Assembly (NCBI GenBank): GCA_030684395.1
Contig: JAUXTT010000002.1
Coordinates: forward strand, 62,001-126,000
Length of the DNA: 64,000 nt
Source of the DNA: Bacteroidota bacterium
GTDB lineage: Bacteria > Bacteroidota > Bacteroidia > B-17B0 > Aurantibacillaceae
Direction of reading: 5' to 3'
Shown here: piece by piece, positions 26,679 through 35,889 of the stretch
Layout: every line of letters begins with the position of its first letter
Numbering within the stretch: the stretch's first letter is position 1
Translations under genes and position numbers: made by a program
Notes under the pieces: model-generated
Seen by the model: only the letters and a program-made list of their open reading frames with translations
What the model was told of the DNA's origin: nothing
Database searches by the model: none

Positions 26679-27077
26679 ATGAAGTCAAAAGTAAAAATGT
26701 TCGCCATTGCGATAGTAGCAGCTAACCTAATCATCGCTTGTACAAAGAAAAACATTAATCCGGAATCCGTAGTAAACAATGTTACCCTTGAAACAAGCTT
26801 ACAACCGGGGGAAACCTATAACCTAGATCTATCGGCTTACAGTGCCAAAACCACAAGAAGTTCAGTTACTAAACAACCTGCCCATGCCGTCGAAAGTGTT
26901 CTAATAAACAATACCTGCCAATCATCCGGAAGCTACAGTTACAGAGCCGGATCAAGCGCAACAAATGATCAGGTTGTGCTCCGGATAATCAAAGGTGACA
27001 AATGCGATAAGCAGGAAGAAACAACAAACATCACCATTAATGTGAAAGTAGAACAGCCAAGAGTAACCGAAGAATAA
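26679..27077 (+). CDS. Small lipoprotein, unknown
   Basis: 132 residues. Lipoprotein signal MKSKVKMFAIAIVAANLIIACTKKN with the cysteine at 21. The mature part is Thr/Ser-rich, contains NNTCQSSGSYSYRAGSSATN and KGDKCDKQEETTN (two further cysteines that could form a disulfide) and probably is a small beta-sandwich (LRIIKG, ITINVKVEQP). It is the last gene of the co-oriented run and is followed by a terminator. No family recognised. Confidence 0.7.
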   Translation: MKSKVKMFAIAIVAANLIIACTKKNINPESVVNNVTLETSLQPGETYNLDLSAYSAKTTRSSVTKQPAHAVESVLINNTCQSSGSYSYRAGSSATNDQVVLRIIKGDKCDKQEETTNITINVKVEQPRVTEE

Positions 27078-27083
27078 ATCCAT

Positions 27084-27123
27084 AAAAAAGAAATTCCACG
27101 ATAACTCGTGGAATTTCTTTTTT
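27084..27123. terminator. Bidirectional Rho-independent terminator
   Basis: A perfect 17-bp stem (27084-27100 with 27107-27123, core GAAATTCCACG/CGTGGAATTTC) with a 6-base loop ATAACT and A/T tails on both sides. It sits between convergent genes and overlaps the stop of the minus-strand gene by two bases. Confidence 0.93.
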
Positions 27124-28834
27124 ATTTCACTACTAACTGCATGTTTCTCGGTGCTTTCACAGTAAAACTAAAAGCACTCTTTTTATGATCTTTTGCTTTA
27201 ATAATATTTCTCCATTTTATTTCTCCTGACAGCAAATCGTGTTTCGCACCGTTCAGGTCAATATCTTCAACTGCTATTTGCTGGTTTTGTGTAAGCGGAA
27301 CCTGGTCTATCACTTCAATTTCAATGGGTTTCGAATTTCCGTTTTTCACCGTAATCTCATAAGCCACATCATAGTACTTATCATTGTCTAAAGTCTTTTC
27401 TTTGAATTTATCTTTTACTTTATTACGCTTAACTGCAACGTTTTTATCCTGTCCTAACGATAGCTCCAGTGTATCTCCTGTATCTCCGGTTTGCAAATAG
27501 GTTTTGCCGATATAGGTTCCACCAAAATAAACGTTTGCTTTACCGGGTAATAAATTGAGTTCTTCATAATCAGTAATCCTTGCCGTTAAGTATGCTTTCA
27601 GGTCAATCTTAGGAATGGTCTTATGCATATACTTTGTTTTTAGTTCTTTATTTAAAATGGAGACGTAATGTTTTTTATTGTCGCTTGGAATAGAATATAA
27701 AAGCTTGATCTCAAACTCAGCCTGTATGAGATTTTCATCCATCACTACATATTCGTATGCTTCGTTTGAACCTATAACTACATCCTTTTGTTGTACGGCC
27801 GTTCCATTGTCTAATGACCAGCTATAGGCACTTGTACCTAATGCAGTGCTGGTGTTAAAAGTGCCTGTTACGACTGCCGGATTTAGATCATATGTTGATT
27901 TTTTTGTAGTAATACTTTTATAAGCTTCAACAAAATAAGAATTAAGTGTAGGTATTGTGAAATTTTGCTTTGGATCTGCCGTACTTAAAGTAAGTTTTAC
28001 TTCCTTCCAATCAGCTCCTGTGTTTTGAAAAACAGTTGCTTTGTAGGTTAATTGAATCGGTTTATCAACGCTTTCCGTTCTAAGATCATACATTGGAGCC
28101 CAACCCGCATTTGGAACGAAATAATTTACACCAATAGTTACATTAGTCGGAGCATCAGCAATAACTGTCACAGTTACTCTATAATCAGGTTTATTTTCCG
28201 CATTAGCAGAAGAGTTTTTATTACTCTCTTCAATTTCAATTTGTGACCTTCGTTCATTAATTGCATCAATTTTCAATTGAATTTTTGCTTCTTCTTTTTT
28301 TAATCTTAAAAATTCGCTATTGATGTTATTTAATTTTTCTCGCAAAAAGATCAAACCATCTTTTAAAAATGCCAGTGAGTCCTTTTTCGATAAGCCTTTG
28401 TATAAACCATAGTTCAGTAAAACACTTTTTTCGGTAGCCAATACCTCTTTTTGGTTTGCAATATCTTCTGTTATATAAGAAAGCAAAATAAGTGAATCAT
28501 CCATTGCCTTCAGTGCTTTTACATATTTTGCAATACCGGTTCCTTTTAGTTTTTGCAGTTCGGGATAATGCAAGAGGTATTGTGTTTCTGTAATGATGCA
28601 ATTACCAATTCCTGATGCCTGAATGCTTTGCGGATCGATGGAATTCTCCAAACCTTCAAATACAATTACACTTTGTCCTTGCGGGATACTAATGGCACTC
28701 GTTCTGAAAACCTGTGCACCCTGAAGGTAAACGGTTACCTTATCCGGTTTTGATTTGATGATCTTTTCTGTTTCGGTTGCTTTGGTGCTTAAAACCAATA
28801 AGCTAAATGCGGCTGAGAATAAAAATGTTTTCAT
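27122..28834 (-). CDS. DUF4139 domain-containing protein (mucoidy inhibitor A-like)
   Basis: 570 residues from the ATG at 28832-28834; the frame stays open to 28897 but MKTFLFSAAFSLLVLSTKATE is the natural signal peptide. An N-terminal DUF4140-like domain (KVTVYLQGAQVFRTS), a coiled coil (about 160-205) and the DUF4139 domain (YFVPNAGWAPMYDLRTES, TYKATVFQNTGADWKEVKLT, LSTADPKQ) follow. It ends in a second sandwich (YEITVKNGNSKPIEIEVIDQ, FSFTVKAPRNMQL). Members are secreted or periplasmic; the biochemical role is not established. It stands alone. Confidence 0.88.
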   Translation of the reverse strand: MKTFLFSAAFSLLVLSTKATETEKIIKSKPDKVTVYLQGAQVFRTSAISIPQGQSVIVFEGLENSIDPQSIQASGIGNCIITETQYLLHYPELQKLKGTGIAKYVKALKAMDDSLILLSYITEDIANQKEVLATEKSVLLNYGLYKGLSKKDSLAFLKDGLIFLREKLNNINSEFLRLKKEEAKIQLKIDAINERRSQIEIEESNKNSSANAENKPDYRVTVTVIADAPTNVTIGVNYFVPNAGWAPMYDLRTESVDKPIQLTYKATVFQNTGADWKEVKLTLSTADPKQNFTIPTLNSYFVEAYKSITTKKSTYDLNPAVVTGTFNTSTALGTSAYSWSLDNGTAVQQKDVVIGSNEAYEYVVMDENLIQAEFEIKLLYSIPSDNKKHYVSILNKELKTKYMHKTIPKIDLKAYLTARITDYEELNLLPGKANVYFGGTYIGKTYLQTGDTGDTLELSLGQDKNVAVKRNKVKDKFKEKTLDNDKYYDVAYEITVKNGNSKPIEIEVIDQVPLTQNQQIAVEDIDLNGAKHDLLSGEIKWRNIIKAKDHKKSAFSFTVKAPRNMQLVVK

Positions 28835-28986
28835 GGCTTCTATATTTAATGAATTGTTCAACTGCCTCTTGTTTGTTGAGTGTAAATCTATATCCATTAA
28901 AAACCATTACATAGCAGCACTTAGTGAAAAGGACCTTACACTTAGTGAAACATCAAATAAGAATTGATTTGTGCTTGAAAAAAATT

Positions 28987-29400
28987 TTAAGACTCTACAA
29001 AAAAATCTTCTCCATCAACAGGAGGAACAATGTAGATCCTTTGCCATTCGTTTCCTTCTATTATCTCCCAGCTGTGCCCCTCGCCTTCCAGATCTTTTGC
29101 AACGAGTATAATTCCGGGTTCTAAAATAAAACTACTGCCATCAGTTACAGTAAATCTTAGCTTACCTTTTATAGTAACAACAAACTGATAACGAGGAGCA
29201 GGATGTTCCTTAAACTGACTTTCGGTTTGAGTTCCTTCAAAAAAGTAATCTACTTTAATTTTAGAAAATGTAGGAATCTCCCCTTTAAGAAAGGTACAAT
29301 CAGTTCCATTTATATTGACGAGTTTGAATGCTTTCATAGAATCTGCTGCTAACAACATACAAGATAAGAAAACTACGGAAACAGTCATATTCAAAATCAA
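28987..29400 (-). CDS. Cupin-like secreted protein
   Basis: 137 residues. The first about 20 (MILNMTVSVVFLSCMLLAAD) can be a signal peptide; a shorter cytoplasmic form would start at MKAFKLVNING. The core is a single cupin barrel: EHPAPRYQFVVTIKGKLRFT, DGSSFILEPGIILVAKDLEG, GHSWEIIEGNEWQRIYI. His in EHPAPRYQ and GHSW may be metal ligands. It is transcribed divergently from the Crp/Fnr gene, which may regulate it. The ligand is unknown. Confidence 0.7.
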   Translation of the reverse strand: MILNMTVSVVFLSCMLLAADSMKAFKLVNINGTDCTFLKGEIPTFSKIKVDYFFEGTQTESQFKEHPAPRYQFVVTIKGKLRFTVTDGSSFILEPGIILVAKDLEGEGHSWEIIEGNEWQRIYIVPPVDGEDFFVES

Positions 29401-29441
29401 CCCTAATGAATTATATACAGTTTTATTCCTACATTTATAGC

Positions 29442-29957
29442 ATGATAGAAATAGTAGATCAGCGGTTTATGCAGGCTTTGAAAGCCGATGAAAAAACAAT
29501 CCTTGTAAAAGAAGGCGAAATAAGCCGCAAAATGTTTTTTATAAAAAAGGGTTGTGTGCGGATTTGGTTCAACAACAATGGAAAAGAACAAACTATACAG
29601 TTTTTATTTGAAGGTGAAGTTGTTACATCCCTTGAAAGCTTTCTGAACAATGAACCAAGTCCATTTACTATTGAGACAATGGAAGAATGCGAAATCTCCG
29701 TGCTTAACAAAAAAGGGTTTGAAGAACTTATGTCAAAGAATCATTCTTTCAAAGATTGGTTCTATGAAACAACTGTTCAGAGATTAATGAATTACTCACA
29801 CCGATTGGTATCCTATATAAAAAACAAACCGGAAGACAGATACGCTGAATTGCTCAAACAACAACCCTTTGTGCTTAGACGTCTTCCTCAACATTACATT
29901 TCCGCCTATCTTGGGATTACTGACATTGCCTTTAGTCGATTTAAAAATAAAAAGTGA
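29442..29957 (+). CDS. Crp/Fnr-family transcriptional regulator
   Basis: About 171 residues from ATG 29442; an upstream in-frame ATG at 29406 lies in the probable promoter (TACATTTA at 29430-29437). The cyclic-nucleotide-binding-like sensor domain has KEGEISRKMFFIKKGCVRIW, KEQTIQFLFEGEVV and FTIETMEECEISVLN. The C-terminal part is short: LPQHYISAYLGITDIAFSRF ends as FKNKK, so the helix-turn-helix is at the minimal length. Bacteroidota have many of these; the effector is unknown. Target probably includes the divergent cupin gene. Confidence 0.85.
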   Translation: MIEIVDQRFMQALKADEKTILVKEGEISRKMFFIKKGCVRIWFNNNGKEQTIQFLFEGEVVTSLESFLNNEPSPFTIETMEECEISVLNKKGFEELMSKNHSFKDWFYETTVQRLMNYSHRLVSYIKNKPEDRYAELLKQQPFVLRRLPQHYISAYLGITDIAFSRFKNKK

Positions 29958-30059
29958 TCCCAATAATATACTTAGCAAACAGTACTGTTATGAAACAGAG
30001 ATTTGCCAATTACTTCGAATTAGCCTCACGTTGATATGTATTTTTCTTTCTTAATGTAT

Positions 30060-30224
30060 ATGGAATAGGAAAAATACTGGGCGGGCAATTTTACAGAAAA
30101 AGAAATTTGAACAGTTTCAAAAAGTACGCTGAAACGCATTAAATCAGGCACTAAAGACTTTCAAAACTATTTCGCTGAAGTATTCCTAAAAGCACTTCAA
30201 TTAGTAAAAAAGATCTCTGAATAA
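30060..30224 (+). pseudogene. Decayed small ORF with two in-frame stops
   Basis: From ATG 30060 the frame reads ME, TAG, EKYWAGNFTEKEI, TGA, TVSKSTLKRIKSGTKDFQNY, FAEVFLKALQLVKKISE and then TAA. The amphipathic helical pattern and regular codons look like former coding sequence. The family is not recognised. The rest of 29958-30454 shows only an AT-rich sequence and a hairpin at 30354-30390. Confidence 0.4.
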
Positions 30225-30353
30225 TTAAATTTTTGTCATTCTAAGATTCAAAGCCAATTGTTTTTGAATTCCTCAAATTCAGTTAAATAATTGTTTTTTA
30301 ACTGACTATGTACTTTAACGAAATTTTCAAAAGACCTCCTTTTTCTTAAACCT

Positions 30354-30390
30354 CCCATTCGTGAACTGAATTCAACGGTTCGTGAATGGG
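30354..30390 (+). promoter_or_regulatory. 13-pair RNA hairpin upstream of the SBBP-repeat gene
   Basis: CCCATTCGTGAAC (30354-30366) pairs with GTTCGTGAATGGG (30378-30390), with two G-U pairs and an 11-base loop. No T run follows, so it is a leader structure or the end of the decayed ORF transcript rather than a good terminator. It ends 64 bases before the next gene. Confidence 0.4.
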
Positions 30391-30454
30391 TTCTATCCGT
30401 AAAGAATTACAAGCCTACTTTTACGGAAAATTCTAAAAAGATCACAGTTCAACT

Positions 30455-32134
30455 ATGAAAAAACACTTACTTCTGGCAAGTTTGCTAATTGGTTCAACAA
30501 TAGCCTTCGCACAAAACTTTGTATGGGCAAAAAGTTTGGGAGGGACGTCATCCGATGTAATTACATCAATTACTGTTGATGCCTCAGGCAATGTTTACAC
30601 AACTGGTAAATTTGATGGTACTGCCGATTTTGATCCGGGGATTGGCACCTTTACTTTAACTTCAGTCGGAACTAGCGATATTTTTGTAAGCAAACTAGAT
30701 GTGAATGGAAATTTTGTGTGGGCAAAACAATTTGGAGGAACCTATAATGAAGTTGCAAACGTTATTAAGGTTGATGCATCAGGTAATGTGTTTTTAGCAG
30801 GCAGCTTTTCGGACCCTGTTGATTTTGACCCGGGAGCAGGGACATTAATTTTAGACTCACCTAGTGGGTTTGATATATTTGTGAGTAAATGGGATACCGA
30901 TGGTAATTTTATTTGGGTAAAGCAAATGGGTGGAGTTGGTAATCAAACCGGTATTGATATGACCATGGATACAACAGGCAATATTTATACAACAGGATAC
31001 TTTGCAGGAACTCCTGATTTTGACCCTGGTGCATCAACTTATACATTGAGTGCAATAGGTACTAATGATGTTTATGTAAGCAAATTGGATGTGAATGGTG
31101 ATTTTGTGTGGGTCAAAAGTATTGGCTCAGCATCTACTTCCAATTTAAATTCAAATAGTATAGAGTTAGATGCTTCAGGGAATGTATATACTTCAGGTTA
31201 TTTTAATGGAACACTTGACTTTGACCCCGGAGCAACAACATATACATTAACATCATTTTCTTCCGTTGATATATTTGTGAGCAAACTAGACGCAAGTGGT
31301 AATTTTATATGGGCAAAACAAATAGGTGGTTCTGGAACTGATACACCTACAAGCATGGTTACCGACACTGTTGGGAACATTTATTTAACCGGAGCTAATA
31401 CTGGCACAATAGATTTTGATCCAAGTGCGGCAACTTATACATTAAGTCCAATTGGTACTTACGACATTTTTGTTAGTAAATTAGATTCTTCTGGCAATTT
31501 TGTTTTCGCAAAAACTTTTGGAGGAGGAACCGGTTATCCTGAAAGTGGCGACATTACCTTAGACGCGACAGGTAATATTTACACAACAGGCTATATTGAC
31601 GGAACTGTAGATTTTGACCCAGGTGTGGGCACAATGTCAATATCTCTAATTGGAACTTACGATGCTTTTATAAGCAAATTAGATGCTATGGGCAATTTTG
31701 TTTGGGCCAAAACTATAGGAGGTTCTGCGGCAAATGCTTTCGGTTCCAGAGTAACAATTGATGCAAGCGGTAACATTTATACCTCTGGTGCTTATAGTAG
31801 TACCATTGATTTTGACCCCAGCACTGGTGTATCTGATTTAACAGCACAAGGTAATAATGATGTTTTTGTACTTAAACTAAGTCCTTCACCCGTAGGAATT
31901 GCAGAAACAACTAATGAGTTTATCTCTATGCTTTTCCCAAATCCAACTGATAAAGAATTAAATATTAGAACAAATGAAACAATAGAAACGATTTCTATTT
32001 TCAATTTGTTAGGCGAACGAATACTTATAGAAACAAAAAATAATTTCTCCATTGAAAGCCTGCCAATGGGAATGTACATAGTGAAAATCAAAACAAATAA
32101 AGGATCCGGAACTACCCGTTTTATAAAAAACTAA
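30455..32134 (+). CDS. SBBP beta-propeller T9SS type A secreted protein
   Basis: 559 residues with a signal peptide ending TIAFAQ. Residues 20-470 hold about nine SBBP repeats with the unit (D-A-S-G-N-x-Y-T-T-G-x-F), then F-D-P-G, then F-V-S-K-L-D-x-x-G-N-F-V-W-A-K, so a propeller-like or solenoid structure. The last about 75 residues (SMLFPNPTDKELNIRTNETI, LLGERILIE, LPMGMYIVKIKT) are a type A sorting domain that is very like the one in the next gene. Function unknown; extracellular surface protein. Confidence 0.9.
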   Translation: MKKHLLLASLLIGSTIAFAQNFVWAKSLGGTSSDVITSITVDASGNVYTTGKFDGTADFDPGIGTFTLTSVGTSDIFVSKLDVNGNFVWAKQFGGTYNEVANVIKVDASGNVFLAGSFSDPVDFDPGAGTLILDSPSGFDIFVSKWDTDGNFIWVKQMGGVGNQTGIDMTMDTTGNIYTTGYFAGTPDFDPGASTYTLSAIGTNDVYVSKLDVNGDFVWVKSIGSASTSNLNSNSIELDASGNVYTSGYFNGTLDFDPGATTYTLTSFSSVDIFVSKLDASGNFIWAKQIGGSGTDTPTSMVTDTVGNIYLTGANTGTIDFDPSAATYTLSPIGTYDIFVSKLDSSGNFVFAKTFGGGTGYPESGDITLDATGNIYTTGYIDGTVDFDPGVGTMSISLIGTYDAFISKLDAMGNFVWAKTIGGSAANAFGSRVTIDASGNIYTSGAYSSTIDFDPSTGVSDLTAQGNNDVFVLKLSPSPVGIAETTNEFISMLFPNPTDKELNIRTNETIETISIFNLLGERILIETKNNFSIESLPMGMYIVKIKTNKGSGTTRFIKN

Positions 32135-32145
32135 ATCGAACAACA

Positions 32146-35100
32146 ATGAAAAAAACATTACTCAGTATTATTCTTATTGCATTCGGTATTACCATAAATG
32201 CACAAACAACTTATGTAAACATTAATGCCACAGGTGCCAACAATGGTACATCTTGGGCTGATGCTTACACCGATTTACACTCGGCAACCTACAACACTAC
32301 CTCAGGAGAAGTATGGGTTGCTGCTGGAACTTACAAACCAAGCCGCAGTTTTACAGGAAACATCCCAGGAAGTAATACTCAAAAAACATTTCACATCGTA
32401 AACAATATAAAAGTATATGGTGGTTTTAACGGAACAGAAACACTTCTTTCTCAACGCAATTGGAAAACAAACATCACAATTCTTTCTGGCGACTTTGGGG
32501 CAGGTTCTAAAAGCTACAATGTTGTTCGTTTTAATGCTAACACAAATACAACAGAATTAGATGGTTTTACAACAGAAGGCGGAAGCGCAACAAGTGCAAC
32601 GGCTGCCGAACAATTAGGAGGTGCAATTTACATGACGGGTAATTCAAGTCCTATCATTCGTAATTGTACATTTAAAAATAATATTGCCCAGCAACACGGT
32701 GGTGCAATTTATGTTTTAGGTGGTTCACCTGAGTTTTTAAATTGTGAGTTCACAGGTAATTCAACAGTGTTATATGATGGCGGAGCACTTTACATAACTG
32801 GAGCAACAAGTGTAAACATAGCTAACTGCTTATTTAATAGAAACATTGCTACGCGTAATGCAGGTTCGATGCTTATAAACAATATCACTACCATGTTTGT
32901 TACCAATTGTACTTTTGTAAATAACCAAAGTGGAATGAATTCAGGTAAAAGCATTTACTATACGGCTACCGTTGGAAATCCAGTATTAACAGTAAGTAAT
33001 TGTATATTTTACGCTAACACGCCAACAATTGGAGACGAGATATACAGTAACGGACCAATTTATGACGTTAGAAATTGCTTATCACCTGGTTTAGGAACCG
33101 ACTATCTTGCTGCTGCTTCACAAACTAATAATTTAACTGGTGTTCCATTTTTTACTGATTATATCAACAATGATTTTAGTTTACAGTGTAAATCACCAGC
33201 AGTAAATACTGGTAATGCTTCTGGATTAACTATACCAAGTGTTGACTTAGCTGGTAATCCAAGAACAAATAACACAATTGATATGGGTGCTTTTGAAAAC
33301 AACACTTCATCAATTGGTATTGAAGCTAATAAAACAAGTATTTGTCAAGGCGAAGCAATTATCTTGAGAGGAACATGTGATGCAACTGGATATACATGGT
33401 CAGGTGGTGTAACAAATGGAGTAGCGTTCTATCCAACTTCTACACAAACCTATACTTGTACAGGTACATCCAGTTCAACAATAGATTCTATTACTATTGA
33501 GGTTGCAAACATTACAAATGAATCATTAAGTGGCCCAACAACTGTGTGCTCAGGAAATACTGCTACAATAACTTTAGCAAATTCATCTGCGGGTGCATCT
33601 TACTTTTTAAGAGATAATGCATCCGATTATATTGTTGATGGACCAATTGCTGGAACAGGATCCGCGCTAAATTTCACTACAAACAACCTTTCTTCTACAA
33701 CAAGTTTTAATGTGATTGCAAGTTCTAATCCAGTTGTAAACACAATAGGAGGAGTTGGTCTTGATTTTGATGGTTCAAATGATAAAACAACTACTAATTA
33801 CTTTTTCCCAACAACATCTAATTTAAGTCTTGAGGCTTGGATTTATCCTGAATCGAGCAGTTACTCAAGAATATTAACCAGTTTTAGTGGAGCTATAAAT
33901 TACGCTTCTGATATAATTTTCGATACATACAACGTTTCTGCTCCAGGAACAAGTTTAAGATTGGTTGTAGGAACTTCCACAACAGCCAGCGTTCCAAATG
34001 TTTTAACTCTAAACACATGGAATCATGTGGCCGCAACATTTAATAGTGGTGTAATCATATTTTATGTAAATGGCACTTCAGTTGGAACTTATACAGTTGC
34101 GACAACAACATTGTTAACAAACAGCACTCGTTCTTTAGTAATAGGGGAAGATTTTACTCAAGGTCCAGCTTCAGAATATTTCAATGGAAAAATGGATGAG
34201 ATCAGAATTTGGAATAGAACCCTAGGTCAAACAGAAATTGCTGCAAACATGAATGAGTGTTTAACTGGTCCACAAAACCAATTAGAAGTATATTATAAAA
34301 TGAATGAAGGATCAGGAACTGTTATAAATGATTATAGTGGAAATGGTCGTAATGGTACTTTTGTAAATGGCACAGCTAATAATCATTGGGTAGCATCTGC
34401 TCATTCTTGTAATGAAATAATTACAACACCAACAAATATTGGTAAGGCATTAGATTTTGATGGAACAAATGATGTGGTAATGACAACATTTAAAATGCCA
34501 ACAACATCCGCATTTACAGTTGAAGGATGGGTATTTCCTCGTTCTACAAATTATGACAGATTTGTTTCTAATTATGCATTTCCTCTTAATGGCGCTATGA
34601 TTATTGACTCTTACAACGCAACTAATAATGGAAGAGCTGTTCGTTTTAATGTTTATGGAACAAGTAATGCTGTTTTTACAGTAGGCGCGCCAAGCGTATT
34701 AACTTCAAACGCTTGGAATCATATTGCTTGCACATTTAACAATGGAGTTATGACTGCTTATGTAAATGGTTTCGAAGTAGTAACTGGAACGGCGCCATTC
34801 ACATCTATTCCACAAATCAGTTCAAGTTTTGTATTTGGTGAAGACTTTGTACCGGGAACAGCTGAACACTTAAATGGTAAATTAGATGAAATTCGTATTT
34901 GGCAAAAAGCATTAAATCAATCAGAAATCATGGCAAACATGAACAACTGTTTAACAGGAACTGAAACTGATTTATTAGCATACTATAATTTCGAAAATGG
35001 AACAGGTACTGTTTTAAGTGACCTTACTATCAATCAAAATGATGGCTTAATGCAAAATATGGATGCAGCTACTGATTGGGTTACAGGTCAATTTTCCTGC

Positions 35101-35601
35101 GAAACAAATTGCAGCTTAGAAATGACACAAACGCATACTGTTAATGTTACTCCTATCAGCAATGCAATAACTTATACAACTTTTTCTGCAACTGCAACTC
35201 AAAGCAGTGCTTCTTATCAGTGGTTAGATTGTAATAATTCTTATGCAGTAATTTCAGGAGAAACTGCTCAAAGTTTTACTCCAACAGCGAATGGAAGTTA
35301 TGCTGTTGCAGTTACACTTAACTCCTGCACAGATACATCAGCTTGTGCAAACTTCAATGCTGTTTCGTTAAAAACGCTAGGAACTGAATCATTTACTCTT
35401 TTCCCTAATCCTGCTTCAAACAACTTAACTATCAAGTCGCAGGAAACAATTGAAAAAATTGAGATCTACAATATGTTAGGAGCTTTGGTTCAATCAGAAA
35501 TAACTAAGAATTTCTCGGTAGAACAACTTCCCGTTGGAATGTATATCATTCAAATTAAAACTGCAAAAGGCACAGGAACTAGTCGTTTTATGAAAGAGTA
35601 A
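32146..35601 (+). CDS. Beta-helix and LamG-domain T9SS type A secreted protein
   Basis: 1151 residues, signal peptide ending ITINAQ. About 20-380: pectate-lyase-like right-handed beta-helix, starting TTYVNINATGANNGTSWADA and with GGAIYMTGNSSPIIRNCTF and GGAIYVLGGSPEFLNCEF repeats (the outer-membrane polymorphic-repeat style). About 395-530: Ig-like segments. About 535-690 and 765-920: two LamG/concanavalin-type domains (LDFDGSNDKTT, LSLEAWIYPES, YFNGKMDEIRIWNRTLGQTE; LDFDGTNDVV, FTVEGWVFPRS, HLNGKLDEIRIWQKALNQSE). End: type A sorting domain (TLFPNPASNNLTI, LPVGMYIIQIKT). Probably a carbohydrate-binding surface protein. It starts 11 bases after the SBBP gene. Confidence 0.92.
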   Translation: MKKTLLSIILIAFGITINAQTTYVNINATGANNGTSWADAYTDLHSATYNTTSGEVWVAAGTYKPSRSFTGNIPGSNTQKTFHIVNNIKVYGGFNGTETLLSQRNWKTNITILSGDFGAGSKSYNVVRFNANTNTTELDGFTTEGGSATSATAAEQLGGAIYMTGNSSPIIRNCTFKNNIAQQHGGAIYVLGGSPEFLNCEFTGNSTVLYDGGALYITGATSVNIANCLFNRNIATRNAGSMLINNITTMFVTNCTFVNNQSGMNSGKSIYYTATVGNPVLTVSNCIFYANTPTIGDEIYSNGPIYDVRNCLSPGLGTDYLAAASQTNNLTGVPFFTDYINNDFSLQCKSPAVNTGNASGLTIPSVDLAGNPRTNNTIDMGAFENNTSSIGIEANKTSICQGEAIILRGTCDATGYTWSGGVTNGVAFYPTSTQTYTCTGTSSSTIDSITIEVANITNESLSGPTTVCSGNTATITLANSSAGASYFLRDNASDYIVDGPIAGTGSALNFTTNNLSSTTSFNVIASSNPVVNTIGGVGLDFDGSNDKTTTNYFFPTTSNLSLEAWIYPESSSYSRILTSFSGAINYASDIIFDTYNVSAPGTSLRLVVGTSTTASVPNVLTLNTWNHVAATFNSGVIIFYVNGTSVGTYTVATTTLLTNSTRSLVIGEDFTQGPASEYFNGKMDEIRIWNRTLGQTEIAANMNECLTGPQNQLEVYYKMNEGSGTVINDYSGNGRNGTFVNGTANNHWVASAHSCNEIITTPTNIGKALDFDGTNDVVMTTFKMPTTSAFTVEGWVFPRSTNYDRFVSNYAFPLNGAMIIDSYNATNNGRAVRFNVYGTSNAVFTVGAPSVLTSNAWNHIACTFNNGVMTAYVNGFEVVTGTAPFTSIPQISSSFVFGEDFVPGTAEHLNGKLDEIRIWQKALNQSEIMANMNNCLTGTETDLLAYYNFENGTGTVLSDLTINQNDGLMQNMDAATDWVTGQFSCETNCSLEMTQTHTVNVTPISNAITYTTFSATATQSSASYQWLDCNNSYAVISGETAQSFTPTANGSYAVAVTLNSCTDTSACANFNAVSLKTLGTESFTLFPNPASNNLTIKSQETIEKIEIYNMLGALVQSEITKNFSVEQLPVGMYIIQIKTAKGTGTSRFMKE

Positions 35602-35623
35602 TACTCAATTACCTAACTAAACT

Positions 35624-35657
35624 AAAAGGGCTCATCAGCAATGGTGAGTCCTTTTTT
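35624..35657 (+). terminator. Rho-independent terminator after the two T9SS genes
   Basis: A 14-pair stem (35624-35637 with 35642-35655) with loop GCAA, two G-T pairs, and six T (35652-35657). The core GGGCTCATC is the same as in the terminator at 37095-37123. Confidence 0.88.
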
Positions 35658-35889
35658 ATTACTGCCTGATCATTAATGATATAAATAGCTTCCCTTAAAA
35701 AATTATACGTTAAGGTGTTGATAAAAATATTTTATCATTTTTTTAAACGAACTGCATATTATCTTCAACCAATTGCAGATAATTTTAAACAAGTCTATTT
35801 AATAACTCCAATCCATTGCTATCACTGTTTTTTTTATTGATTTAAGGTTTTAGTTTTACATAAACATTTTACACCTAAAAACAAGATCA

